DNA of 64,000 nt from contig NZ_JAHKQE010000012.1 of assembly GCF_018860855.1 (NCBI RefSeq), forward strand, positions 1 to 64,000, written 5' to 3'. The DNA comes from Amphritea atlantica. GTDB lineage: Bacteria > Pseudomonadota > Gammaproteobacteria > Pseudomonadales > Balneatricaceae. Shown piece after piece: positions 19,157-29,584 of the stretch (position 1 is its first letter; each line of letters starts with the position of its first letter). Under the pieces are notes generated by a model. That model was given only the letters and a program-made list of their open reading frames with translations, made no database searches and had not been told where the DNA came from. The position numbers and the translations under genes are program-made.

Positions 19157-20137
19157 TCAGTCGTTAGTTAAGGGGGGTTTTAGGACTGAAGCTTGTTCTA
19201 GCCTTGATTGATGGCGCTTTGTCAGAATCGGGCTGAGTAGTTGTACGGTGATGGCCGCCGCGATGACTAAGGCCATCCCCAGTAAGCTTAGTTGATCGGC
19301 TTGGGCCGAGAAAATCACCTCACTGAAGAGCCCATAAGCGACACAAACCTCGGAGAGTATAAAGGTGACCACCGGTGTCATTGCTACACAGGCGCTTACC
19401 TGTACCGTCTGCCAATACCGCATTGCTTGCGCGAACGCGCCGTAGGCGACAACGGTGTTAACACAGCAGAACAGTGCCACCCAGTAATCTTGGCTATTCA
19501 GTTCTAGCAATGTTGCTGGGTGAGCAAAGGGTAGCATGATGATCAGCGCATAAAGGTAGATGCTCAACAGAATATTAGAGGGTGATAGCACCTTAAATAA
19601 TGATTTTTGTATCAGTGCATAGGCGGTCCAGCCGAGGGCCGAGACCTGAACAATTAAAAAGCCGATACCGGTGAGTCCGGTACTGCTTTCAATCGCCGGG
19701 TGAAAAAACAGCAGCATGCCACTCGCCATCAGCGCAAAGCAGGCCCAGTGTTGCCAAAACACCCGCTCTTTGAGAAACCACCAACCGCCCAGTGTTAGAA
19801 ACAGCGGTGCTAGCTGAAAGCTAAGTTGTGCCGCACCGGGGTGAAGGTAGCTTAACCCCCAGACCATAAAGGTGTAGTTCACTATCAACATGGTGCCGGC
19901 GATGAGCAGGCTGATGATATGTTTTCTTGATAGATGGCGAAATTCAGCCAGTTTTCCTCTATTTAACTGCCATAAGAGCATCACGATACCGGCAAAGGTA
20001 AACCGTAACCACGTGAGGGTGATCGGGTCGATAAAGCCGGTGGAGAGCTTTAGCGCAATCGGTAGCATGCCCCAGAACATCAGGGTGATGCAGCAAAAAA
20101 ACAGGCCATATAAAAAGCGGCTACGATCCAGTGTCAT
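19157..20137 (-). CDS. DMT-family (EamA) transporter
   Basis: About 326 aa with ten hydrophobic segments in two EamA repeats (about 10-145 and 160-300), typical of drug/metabolite exporters of the inner membrane. The substrate cannot be read from the sequence. I chose the ATG at 20137 (MTLDRSRFLYG), which puts the first segment near the N-terminus; ATGs upstream (20176, 20206) would add a tail not seen in the family. It is divergent from a LysR gene across 146 bp containing a palindrome, the classic layout for an exporter under LysR control. Confidence 0.88.
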   Translation of the reverse strand: MTLDRSRFLYGLFFCCITLMFWGMLPIALKLSTGFIDPITLTWLRFTFAGIVMLLWQLNRGKLAEFRHLSRKHIISLLIAGTMLIVNYTFMVWGLSYLHPGAAQLSFQLAPLFLTLGGWWFLKERVFWQHWACFALMASGMLLFFHPAIESSTGLTGIGFLIVQVSALGWTAYALIQKSLFKVLSPSNILLSIYLYALIIMLPFAHPATLLELNSQDYWVALFCCVNTVVAYGAFAQAMRYWQTVQVSACVAMTPVVTFILSEVCVAYGLFSEVIFSAQADQLSLLGMALVIAAAITVQLLSPILTKRHQSRLEQASVLKPPLTND

Positions 20138-20200
20138 ATAAGTGCTCGTGAGTGAAAATAGCAGAGCCTCTAGCATGGCGTTTATTCTATTCTGTTTCCA

Positions 20201-20228
20201 ATGCATAATAGTTCATATCTTTATGCAT
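20201..20228. promoter_or_regulatory. Palindrome between transporter and LysR genes
   Basis: ATGCATAA (20201-20208) is exactly inverted at 20221-20228 across 12 bases. It lies in the divergent spacer and is a candidate LysR operator for both genes. Confidence 0.5.
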
Positions 20229-20283
20229 AAATCGGGTAATGGTTTGAAAGGATTCACGAGAGTAGGACGAATGAGGACGAGCG

Positions 20284-21228
20284 GTGAATAATTTGGTATT
20301 GCCGGGGCAGTTTCAACAGTTAGATATTAAGAGTCTTACGGGACTGCTATATCTACTGGAGGAGCGCAATGTCGGGCGGGCCGCAGACCGCTTGTTTATT
20401 AGTCAGTCGGCGATGAGTCGAGTCTTGCAGCGTTTGCGTGAAGCCTTTGCTGACCCGTTGTTTGTCCGTACGGCCAGAGGGATGCTTCCGACCTCAAAGG
20501 CTATTGCACTTGAAAACCCCGTGCGGCAAATGTTGGAACAGATTGCTAATGTTATGTCGGCGCCACCGTTTGAACCACAGCTGAGCGATCGTACTTTCCG
20601 TTTGCAAACAACCCATTATCAGGCTCAGGTATATGTGCCAAGTATCGCGGAACGCTTTTATCGTGAAGCACCAAATGCGTCTCTGGATACGACGACGGTG
20701 ACTGAAACCAGCTTATTAGAGGAGCTTGATCAGGTCTGTGATATGACCCTGTGTAGTAGCTTTATCAGGATTCCCCATCACTTTGAACGGTTGCTGCTTG
20801 GGCGAGAGAAATATGTCCTGATTATGGCCAAAGATCACCCTTTGGCGGCACAGGCGGAGGTGTCAATCGAGGATTATCTGGCTTACTCTCACGTACTGGT
20901 CAACTTGGGTGGACGGGCCAAGCTGCCCGGTAATGACCCTTTGGGTAAGCTAGCGAGAGAGAAGCATTTTGCGCTGCGAACACCCTATTTCATGGCGGCT
21001 TTAGAGGCGGTAGGGCGAACACAGTTGTTGTTTAGTTCCAGTGGTTTGCTGGCATCCCGTTACGCCGAACGGTTTGGCTTAACGATTAAACCGCTTCCCT
21101 TTGAATCAAAAGATACCGATTATTATTTAGTTTGGCCGAAAGCGGTCGATCAAGATTCGGGCAGTATCTGGCTGCGTAATTTATGTCGTGATGTGGTGAA
21201 AGAGCAGATCCCTTTTCCCGCCGATTAA
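20284..21228 (+). CDS. LysR-family transcriptional regulator
   Basis: A 314-aa protein from a GTG start; the nearest upstream ATG (20270) runs into a stop. The helix-turn-helix is at about 18-75 (NVGRAADRLFISQSAMSRVL), with DPLFVRTARG of the NodD/LeuO-like branch, followed by an effector domain. The divergent DMT exporter is its probable target. The gene behind it (21245, minus strand) converges with only 16 bp between stops. Confidence 0.9.
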   Translation: MNNLVLPGQFQQLDIKSLTGLLYLLEERNVGRAADRLFISQSAMSRVLQRLREAFADPLFVRTARGMLPTSKAIALENPVRQMLEQIANVMSAPPFEPQLSDRTFRLQTTHYQAQVYVPSIAERFYREAPNASLDTTTVTETSLLEELDQVCDMTLCSSFIRIPHHFERLLLGREKYVLIMAKDHPLAAQAEVSIEDYLAYSHVLVNLGGRAKLPGNDPLGKLAREKHFALRTPYFMAALEAVGRTQLLFSSSGLLASRYAERFGLTIKPLPFESKDTDYYLVWPKAVDQDSGSIWLRNLCRDVVKEQIPFPAD

Positions 21229-21244
21229 GTGTGTTGTCAGAGAC

Positions 21245-22420
21245 TTAGGTCGCTGCAGGCCATAATAGTTTGGTTTGAGTGACCCCAAGACTACGGGCAC
21301 GCCCTTGAGTTTTCGCGGTATACATTCGGTGATCTGCCAGTTCGATCATCGCTTTCCAATCATTAACGGCATCGGCCTGAACTTCTGCGACCCCAATGCT
21401 GGCGGTTACGGGCGCGCCATCAGGGCGTAAACCGAGCCCAGCGTGCATCAAGCGACGAATTACATCATCGGCTTCGCTAGATTCTGCGGTCGGCAGAATG
21501 ACAATGAACTCTTCGCCACCCCAGCGAATCACGCTATCCCCCTTACGTACCAGAGCGTTGAGCTGCTGTGCGGCGGTTCTGAGTACAACATCACCAGCAT
21601 CATGACCATACACATCATTGATGGTTTTAAAGTGGTCGAGATCCAGATAAAGAATCGATAGATTGGCGCCGCTCATGGTGGATAAACGAAACTGCAGATC
21701 CAGCATTTCGATGCCTGCTCGGCGGGTCAGCAAACCGGTTAACACATCATAACTGGCGCGGTTGACCTGCGAGAGCATATAACGCAGTTGATTCAGGGAG
21801 GCGAACATTGCTACGCCGAGAATCAAAGAGAAGAGCCAGATAGTGGAAACTGCTTGAGGAATATCACTGTTAACCTGAGGAAGGGATGAGAGCACCACCA
21901 CGGCCAACATCGGTGTGGCAAACAGTAGTAGCTCTTTTAGGGTTAATGGAAACAGCGTTAACCCAGCAATCATCACAAAAGGCAGCAGGGCGTAGAGTTC
22001 GGCGATGACCTGTTCGGTGCCGCTTAGCTCATAGGCTTGTAGCCAGTGATCGGAAACCAGATAAAACAGCGGTGTTATCGAGAGCATCCCCGCGAGTAGC
22101 CAGCGGGCGCGCTGTAGATCTGGTTCTTTGCGTGCTTGCCAAGCCAGTAGCGTAAACGCGGCGGCCGAGAGCATGCGGATTAAGAGCAGTTCAGCCCAGA
22201 GCGTGCGGGGTAAAAAGAGCAGATCGATCAATGACCAAGTGGGCACTAAAACGGCAAAAATAGCACAGAAGAAGAATACTCGGCTTTGCATGATAGCTGC
22301 ACGATGGCGGGAGATCGGCATGCTGTGTTGTTTGTTAGTGAATAGCTCATAGAGTTGATCCGGAGTATAAATGCCCAGCGATTCACTTAATGAGATATAC
22401 ATAGCGGTTAAGTATTTCAT
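21245..22420 (-). CDS. Membrane-bound diguanylate cyclase
   Basis: A 391-aa protein. The ATG at 22420 has GGAAG seven bases upstream; a GTG 24 bp further out is open. The N-terminal 45 residues are soluble, then about six hydrophobic segments fill 45-205, with no recognised sensor family. The GGDEF domain follows with an intact GGEEF and an RKGD inhibitory site exactly five residues before it (RKGD-SVIRW-GGEEF). It should make c-di-GMP in response to an unknown membrane or external signal. Confidence 0.9.
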   Translation of the reverse strand: MKYLTAMYISLSESLGIYTPDQLYELFTNKQHSMPISRHRAAIMQSRVFFFCAIFAVLVPTWSLIDLLFLPRTLWAELLLIRMLSAAAFTLLAWQARKEPDLQRARWLLAGMLSITPLFYLVSDHWLQAYELSGTEQVIAELYALLPFVMIAGLTLFPLTLKELLLFATPMLAVVVLSSLPQVNSDIPQAVSTIWLFSLILGVAMFASLNQLRYMLSQVNRASYDVLTGLLTRRAGIEMLDLQFRLSTMSGANLSILYLDLDHFKTINDVYGHDAGDVVLRTAAQQLNALVRKGDSVIRWGGEEFIVILPTAESSEADDVIRRLMHAGLGLRPDGAPVTASIGVAEVQADAVNDWKAMIELADHRMYTAKTQGRARSLGVTQTKLLWPAAT

Positions 22421-22642
22421 CCTGTTGCTTCCGGTTTTGACCACGGACCCAATTGCACAATATAAGAGGATCTTCAGGAATCACGACTGTTATTTGGAAA
22501 AACTGGCACAGAGCTGATGCAGGTCAAAAAAGTTACAGCCGCTGTTATCCACAGGCTATTTGGCGGCGGTTTGTCTGAGTTTGGTCGGCTGAAAGTGACT
22601 CATTCGTTGTTCTGTATAACGCTAGCAGCCGGACTACTTGGG

Positions 22643-24382
22643 TTAATCTTGTGGCGTCAAGGAGAGGTCTGGTGCGACAGGCTGGTGCTCTAAATATTCT
22701 CTAAGTTGATCGATAGAGAGTGCTTCTGAGAAGAGGAACCCTTGGGCAAATTTACACCCTAGACGGGTCAGTGATCGTTGCTGCTCAATGGTTTCTATGC
22801 CCTCGGATATGGTTGAGAGGTTCATGGTACTCGCTAGCGCGAGAATCGCCTCAATCACCGGTTTTGAGTGATCAAAGTCACGGATAAAACTACGGTCAAT
22901 TTTTACTCCGTCAATGGGCAGTCGAGCGAGGTAGCTTAGAGATGAGTAGCCCGTCCCAAAATCATCGATCCAGATATGGTAACCCGCGGCTTTCCACTGC
23001 ATCAGCAGAGGTAGGGTGTTGTCGATGTTCTGCATCAGACTGGTTTCAGTGATCTCTAAATATAGTTGATGATTGGCGTTTCCCACCCGAAGTAGGGCTT
23101 CATTCACCCGCTGTACCCGTTCTGGTTTATTAAAGATGGCTGGCGATATATTGATCGAAAACTTGCACGGCTTTGACTGACGCTGCAGCGTTTTGAGCTC
23201 AGCAGCCACGGTGTCGATTAGCCAGACGGTTAAGGCACCGATTTGATCGGACTCCTCGATGATGGGGATAAAGGCTTCTGGCCCGAGTCGGCCTCTTTGT
23301 GGATGCTGCCAGCGAATCAGGGCTTCAGCACCAATCAGTTGATGCTGTTGTAGGTCGACAATGGGTTGATACTCAATAAATAGCTGATGGCTGGCAATGG
23401 CGGTACTGATGCCCTGTTGAATCATGACCCGTTCTTCTACCTGGCGGTGCATTGCCGGGAGAAAATAGCGGGCCCGATTACGGCCTGCACGTTTGGCTTC
23501 ATACATGGCAATATCGGCGTGTTTTAACATCCGTTCGGCGCTGTTAGCGTCATCTGGGTAGAGGGTGATGCCGATACTGCAGGACAGCTTAAACGCCTTA
23601 TTGTTGATGCTATAAGGCAGTTGTAAAGCCTCGATAATCCGGTCACTGAGCTGCTCGGTTTCATCGACATGCAGAATATCGGGGAGCATCACCGCAAACT
23701 GATCACCGCCGAGGCGGGAAACTAGTAGCTCCTCAGGGAAGGGTAGCTGCTGCTTCTGGGTTTGTACTTTGATCACATCGAGCAATCGTTGGGCGATGAT
23801 TTGCAGTACCTGATCGCCATAGGCATGACTGGATGAATCATTGATCTGCTTGAAATGATCGAGGTCGATATACAGCAGCGCCATCCGGCTCTCCTGTTTA
23901 CGTGCCCAGCGAATCAGTTTGCTTAACTCCTGATGTAACCCGAGGCGGTTATTGAGGCCGGTTAAGGCATCTCGATAGGTCATCCGTTGCAGCTGAGTAT
24001 CGCTGTCACTGAGGCGTTCCTGCATCTCTTGCAGGGCTGTGCCGAGTTCACTAAATTCGTTATCGCTGTGTAGTTCAAAATTGACCGGCGGGCCTTCGCG
24101 GTTGTAGGTCCGAGTTTTCTCAGTGAGTTGATAGAGAGGCTGTAGCAACTGTTTACTCAGTTGTCGGGCAAGTATGAGCGTCGGTATGAGTAAGAGAAGA
24201 AAACCCGCCAGCCACAGGCCTAACAGGTTTAAGGGGTTGGCGCTGTGCTGCCAGAGTTGAATAATTGAGACGTGATGAATGAGGTTAATCAGATAACCAC
24301 CGAGCAACAGCAGGCTGGTGGTTAGTACAATAGATAGAAGTGTGATGCTGAAGCCGATACGGCGTGATAGTGAGTGAGCCAT
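22643..24382 (-). CDS. HAMP-GGDEF-EAL c-di-GMP signalling protein
   Basis: About 579 aa. Two hydrophobic segments near the N-terminus (about 8-30 and 45-68) enclose only a short loop, so there is almost no periplasmic sensor. A HAMP-like stretch follows, then a GGDEF domain with GGDQF (Gln for Glu) and no RxxD site, and a complete EAL domain (EALIRWQHP, INISP, EITETSL, DDFGTGYSSL, VKIDRSFI, ISEGIET). It probably hydrolyses c-di-GMP; cyclase activity is doubtful. The ATG at 24382 is preferred to a TTG at 24418, though neither has a strong ribosome site. Confidence 0.88.
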   Translation of the reverse strand: MAHSLSRRIGFSITLLSIVLTTSLLLLGGYLINLIHHVSIIQLWQHSANPLNLLGLWLAGFLLLLIPTLILARQLSKQLLQPLYQLTEKTRTYNREGPPVNFELHSDNEFSELGTALQEMQERLSDSDTQLQRMTYRDALTGLNNRLGLHQELSKLIRWARKQESRMALLYIDLDHFKQINDSSSHAYGDQVLQIIAQRLLDVIKVQTQKQQLPFPEELLVSRLGGDQFAVMLPDILHVDETEQLSDRIIEALQLPYSINNKAFKLSCSIGITLYPDDANSAERMLKHADIAMYEAKRAGRNRARYFLPAMHRQVEERVMIQQGISTAIASHQLFIEYQPIVDLQQHQLIGAEALIRWQHPQRGRLGPEAFIPIIEESDQIGALTVWLIDTVAAELKTLQRQSKPCKFSINISPAIFNKPERVQRVNEALLRVGNANHQLYLEITETSLMQNIDNTLPLLMQWKAAGYHIWIDDFGTGYSSLSYLARLPIDGVKIDRSFIRDFDHSKPVIEAILALASTMNLSTISEGIETIEQQRSLTRLGCKFAQGFLFSEALSIDQLREYLEHQPVAPDLSLTPQD

Positions 24383-24483
24383 TAGTCGCTCTGTGCTGGC
24401 AAGGTTAAACTGGGGCAATTGATAGACAACATAACCTTACTCACTACCCGCTTACGTATTCTGGGCGCCAATCATAACAGCGA

Positions 24484-25137
24484 TTAGGAAAGTTGCAGCA
24501 CCTTATTTACTAGCTTATTAATACCGCTAGCGGCTTCACTGATGCTGCCCGCGAGCATATACGCTGGGGTTGTCACTAGATTGAATTTCTCATCAAAGAC
24601 AATGTTGTCAACATCACAGTCTTGATGTTGACCGCCCATCGCTTCAATCGCAGTGACGGTTTCTGGGTCATTGCCGATGGTGCAGGTGGCGCCTTCGCCG
24701 AATAGTAATGGCGTCATCGCGGGTGCAATACAGATAAGGCCGACCGGTTTGCCACTCGCATGGATCGCCTGAGTGAAGGCGAGTAGATCGGGATTAACTT
24801 TTGCTGTGGCACCGGCAACGGCGAAATCGCTGAGGTTTTTGGCTGCACCAAAGCCGCCAGGGATGATCAGAGCATCATAGTCGGCTGGGTTGGCGTCGGC
24901 GAGATCGATAATCTCCCCGCGGGCAAGACGGGCCGCTTCGGTGAGGACATTGCGCTGCTCGCCAGCCATCTCTTCACCACTTCGATGGTTGATGACATGC
25001 ATCTGATCAATATTAGGGGCCATACACTGGTAGCTGGCGCCGCCCTGTTCAATCGCTAGTAATGTCAGGACAGATTCATAGATTTCAGAACCGTCGTAGA
25101 CACCGCAGCCGGATAATACTACTGCAACTTTTTTCAT
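24484..25137 (-). CDS. elbB: DJ-1/PfpI-family glyoxalase ElbB
   Basis: A 217-aa protein of the ElbB branch of the class I glutamine-amidotransferase-like fold. The nucleophile Cys is in VGLICIAPAM, with LSGCGVYDGSEIYE at the start and GGFGAAKNLSDFA in the middle, all characteristic. In E. coli it is linked to isoprenoid synthesis and has weak glyoxalase activity; its true role is unsettled. AAGGGG stands before the ATG. It stands alone. Confidence 0.93.
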   Translation of the reverse strand: MKKVAVVLSGCGVYDGSEIYESVLTLLAIEQGGASYQCMAPNIDQMHVINHRSGEEMAGEQRNVLTEAARLARGEIIDLADANPADYDALIIPGGFGAAKNLSDFAVAGATAKVNPDLLAFTQAIHASGKPVGLICIAPAMTPLLFGEGATCTIGNDPETVTAIEAMGGQHQDCDVDNIVFDEKFNLVTTPAYMLAGSISEAASGINKLVNKVLQLS

Positions 25138-25351
25138 TATGGGTACCCCTTATAAGGTAAAGATTGAAAGCGGCTGAACCTTACCGCACAACGATTGGAC
25201 CAGCAATTTCACTCGGTGTTTCATGGTGTTTAAAATACTTAGATTTGCCGTCGAGTATCATACCGACGGGGTTGAGTGTGTTAACCATTCATTATTTCAG
25301 CCATTTATAATCTAGGGAACCTATGGTTAAGTAACCAAGTTTTACTGATTA

Positions 25352-26310
25352 AACTGGCGGGTAAATACATCAACTAAGCTGCATATTTTATATGTTGAGA
25401 GTTTAAGTAACTTTTGACTCTCATCGGTCTTCTTTGAAGCGTCAGCATGCATGAGCGTAGCTCCTTCACATTTCGAACTGCGGCACCACTGTGCAGCATG
25501 TTCTTCAAATCACAATTTAGATACTCGTCCGGGTTGAGTTCTGGGGAATGCGCTGGCAAAAAGAAGACTTCCAGATAGCTCTTAACTGTTTGGTTTGCCA
25601 ACCATCGTTTAGCTTTCTTAGCATGGTGTACGCGCAGATTATCAAGAATTAGGAGTACTTTACCGGGCGTCGATTCAATTAATTCACGTAAGAATATAAT
25701 GAGCACTTTTGCATTCATCGTTGACTCATACAGCATAAAACGAACTTCTCCTTGGTTTGCGATAGCGGAAATCATATTTAACGATACACGCTTGGCTGGA
25801 ATAGGTTGCACCGGCGTTTTGCCTTTGGGTGCATAGCACCTGCCGTGCTGCTTCGTGTTCTTTATACAGGTTTCATCGCCCCAGAATATCGTTGCATTCT
25901 CTTGCTTTACACGCACTTAATCTGTGGATATTTCTCCTTCAGCCTTTACAGGGGTCTGTTCCCACGCCTTTTTGACAGGCTTTTGAGGCGTGAGTCCCCA
26001 GCGTTTAAGGTAGTCACCCATGGTGCGTACTGGGATTTCTATCCCCCAGAGCTACTTAAGTCAGTTGCGCCACCAACCGCCGCGTCCAAGGCGCAAAGCC
26101 AAGCTTGAATTGGTCTGGCATATTATCCTATAATTTTTTGTTCTTGAGCCTTGGTGAGTCGACGAGGTTTATTTTTTTGCCCTTCTTACGAAATGTGATG
26201 GCTTGCTGCCGTAAAAATTCTTGTTGCTCTGTGCTGAGCTTGCGTGTATCTGTAATCATAATTACATTATATTAGATGTAAAACTTCACCGGATTAATGG
26301 CCCGCCAGTT
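25352..26310 (-). mobile_element. Decayed IS630-family element
   Basis: A transposase relic lies between 10-bp perfect terminal inverted repeats: AACTGGCGGG at 25352-25361 and its inverse at 26301-26310. A TA, the usual IS630 target, precedes the left end (25350-25351) but not the right. At 959 bp it is a little short for the family. It marks the edge of the AT-rich patch that follows. Confidence 0.8.
25374..26259 (-). pseudogene. Broken IS630 transposase
   Basis: The C-terminal 180 residues (25374-25916) are open and keep all three catalytic acids: WGDET, LILDN and NPDEYLN. Upstream the frame is broken several times. Pieces still readable on the minus strand are an N-terminus from the ATG at 26259 (STEQQEFLRQQA), then MPDQFKLGFAPWTRR, then PVRTMGDYLKRWGLTPQKP, each in a different frame or separated by stops. 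The helix-turn-helix part expected after residue 25 seems to be missing (about 40 residues). No full-length product can be made, so the element should not move on its own. Confidence 0.88.
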
Positions 26311-26498
26311 GCTGCGTTTGTAGATAGGGTTTATTGATCGTTTACCCTTAGCTTCTATTTTTAGCTCCGGATAAAAAGGAGGATTATCGTTACATCGCAG
26401 ATTTTTTCAAAATGAAGGAATTATTCGCAATTCTCTTACCAGCGTTGTAGTTCGATTTTATATATCAAATGTCGAATTAATCATATGAAAAGTGTTGC

Positions 26499-27944
26499 TT
26501 AAAGGGATAAGGTTCGAGTTTCTTTTACGCATTTCCTTCTTTTTGCAAAGGGTCCTTTTCTATTTATTCTATGAGAATGAATGCATTTTTTATATCGTTG
26601 AACATACGACCCATTACTTAATCTAGAAAAATTCATTAAATCTCCAAATTCTTCTTTAGTCAGAAATTTAGCTCCATTTGAGCTATTTCCTATAACCGAT
26701 GTAATGTATTCAACTGGGGAGTTATCATAAAAAACAGCTTCAGCGATTAGACTTGGAGTTATTATCCTTCTGTTTAATATGTAATCTAAAGGCCAGCTTA
26801 TATCTCCATAAGCAAAATAAACAATTTCAGCACAAGTGATTCTTGATGCAGAGTCTACATCAAATGAAAAATCATATTTTTTATCAATCTGATCAGCAAG
26901 TATTTTATATATTTTTAGTAGCTCTCTGTTTGAGCGCATTTTAATGTTTTTCACTCTGACTTGAGCGAAGTTATCTAAATTCATCCATTTTTGATAAGAG
27001 GCAAAGGTTATACCCTTTCGTCTCACGTCAAAGATTGAATTTCCGCTTTCTATTTGCTCTCTAAATGGTTCTAGTTCTTTTGCTTTCCATAAGCCTCTTT
27101 CAAGTAGTTGCTGTTTTGTTCCAAGCCAAATAGCATTGTGTCCCCAGAAACCAGGAATGACATAGTTTGTTAATTTATAAGACTTTTTTTCAAAAATTAT
27201 GTCTAGAGGTTGAAGGTTGCCCAAAATTCGACCTGCTGCTTTATGGTCATCATTTAATTGTCCATTGTCTCTCCAGTGAATTGGCCCAGCAATAGCACCA
27301 AAAACGGAGCTTAAGCCTGAAGTGGCGATTGATAATGCACTATCAAAATGATCACTAAAATAGTGATTTGTATTTACAAAATCAGAGATGTCTTTGCCTT
27401 GTGCTCTATGCTGTAAAATTACTGAGCGGCTTTTATTAAATGAACTTAGAGTTGCTGTTTTGTTGACTATAATAAAAAGTGTTTTTTTTGTTTTTTCCGT
27501 TAGAACTTTATTAAATAATGTGGCTATTTTTTTTCTAAAACTAAGAGGTTGCCGAAGAATTAATTTTCTTAATTCTGGGTTTTTCATATAAATATCATAT
27601 AGTGCTTGTGTTCTTTCAATTATAAACAGAGCGTGAAGTGATTCAGTCGCTGTTGCTTTGTTATTTGATGATTTATCTAATTTATTTATTAGTGGTTGGC
27701 TTTCGTCTATATATTTTAGCCAGCTCTTTTTGAATAGTTCTAGAAATAATCCATTCCCTTGAGATTTTTTTTGTAGTTTTTTAAGACTGTATATGCCTAG
27801 ATTTAACGTATGTTGATAGACAATAAGATGTAGATCTTGAGATTTTTTTGTTGAAAATATGATGTCTATATTTTTGTCAAAACGAGCTAGCTCAGTGCTT
27901 AACGCATTTGTAGATATTATTAGTAGGAGTAATATTTTTTTCAT
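26499..27944 (-). CDS. Secreted permuted papain-like hydrolase (YiiX/NlpC-P60 type)
   Basis: A 481-aa protein with a signal peptide (about 1-17). Residues 20-240 are mostly helical and unlike anything I recognise. From about 245 a circularly permuted NlpC/P60-like amidase domain can be seen: LQPLDIIFEK, then FWGHNAIWLGT with the candidate catalytic His269, then ITCAEIVYFAYG with the candidate Cys371. The His-before-Cys order is that of the YiiX/YebB (DUF830, C92) group. Substrates of this group include lipid or peptidoglycan amide and thioester bonds, but none can be assigned here. The tail (from about 450) is very basic. The DNA is strongly AT-rich compared with its neighbours, a sign of horizontal transfer, and the start overlaps the preceding small gene by ATGA. 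Confidence 0.75.
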   Translation of the reverse strand: MKKILLLLIISTNALSTELARFDKNIDIIFSTKKSQDLHLIVYQHTLNLGIYSLKKLQKKSQGNGLFLELFKKSWLKYIDESQPLINKLDKSSNNKATATESLHALFIIERTQALYDIYMKNPELRKLILRQPLSFRKKIATLFNKVLTEKTKKTLFIIVNKTATLSSFNKSRSVILQHRAQGKDISDFVNTNHYFSDHFDSALSIATSGLSSVFGAIAGPIHWRDNGQLNDDHKAAGRILGNLQPLDIIFEKKSYKLTNYVIPGFWGHNAIWLGTKQQLLERGLWKAKELEPFREQIESGNSIFDVRRKGITFASYQKWMNLDNFAQVRVKNIKMRSNRELLKIYKILADQIDKKYDFSFDVDSASRITCAEIVYFAYGDISWPLDYILNRRIITPSLIAEAVFYDNSPVEYITSVIGNSSNGAKFLTKEEFGDLMNFSRLSNGSYVQRYKKCIHSHRINRKGPFAKRRKCVKETRTLSL

Positions 27945-28282
27945 TTTTTATTATTGTTGGTTTTTAATTTTTTACTGAAGATGGTGTAAGCTCTATTTGA
28001 TATTAGTGGTTTTATAGGTGTATTAATGTGGGATTGCTCTACGAAATTACTATTTTGGAATTTCACTGGGCTAGAGCTGATGATATCTTTTTTTAGTTTA
28101 ATGGTGAAGTCGTAAGTGCTGAATGCCGTGTGGTGTTGATCGCTCATACGAGGGAAGAGCATGCTTTGCTGACGGCCAAGTTTCTTATGCGATGGCTGAT
28201 AAGCCTTATCGATACTTGAATAGTTACAAATGTTGCGATCAGAGAAGATTGCTGTGCTCCTTGCTAGTATAACTGAAACCAT
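27941..28282 (-). CDS. Hypothetical protein coupled to the permuted hydrolase
   Basis: A 113-aa polar protein without signal peptide, membrane segment or recognised domain. It is rich in Lys, Ser and Asn, and its tail (KKLKTNNNKK) is basic. Its TGA overlaps the ATG of the following hydrolase gene (ATGA at 27941-27944), which favours a real, translationally coupled gene. The ribosome site is a weak AAAGAAAG. It shares the low GC of the hydrolase gene. It may be a decayed fragment of a longer gene. Confidence 0.45.
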   Translation of the reverse strand: MVSVILARSTAIFSDRNICNYSSIDKAYQPSHKKLGRQQSMLFPRMSDQHHTAFSTYDFTIKLKKDIISSSPVKFQNSNFVEQSHINTPIKPLISNRAYTIFSKKLKTNNNKK

Positions 28283-28514
28283 TTTGCTTTCTTTCTCTAT
28301 AAAAAGAGTCCGTTGCTTGTGGTCTGATCAGTTCCTTCATTTTGCATCTAAATTGGAATATTTTACATTTTAATCTTGATTTAACGGCTGAGTCATTAAA
28401 AATTTACGCCACTTGTAATCTAGGTCACTAAGTATGATGCTTTATCTATAGTCGTCAGTAAGCGGCTTCTGTCATAATAATGTCATTGTTTTCCGGTCCA
28501 ATACCCGCTTCTAA

Positions 28515-29537
<1,023 letters not shown>

Positions 29538-29584
29538 TATTCAGCCGTGATGGAATAAATTGATAAAAAGTTAAGGGGGCGGTA

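Noticed and set aside
25806..26108. Plus-strand frame of 100 residues in the IS630 relic
   Set aside because: It is antisense to readable transposase pieces and has no family.
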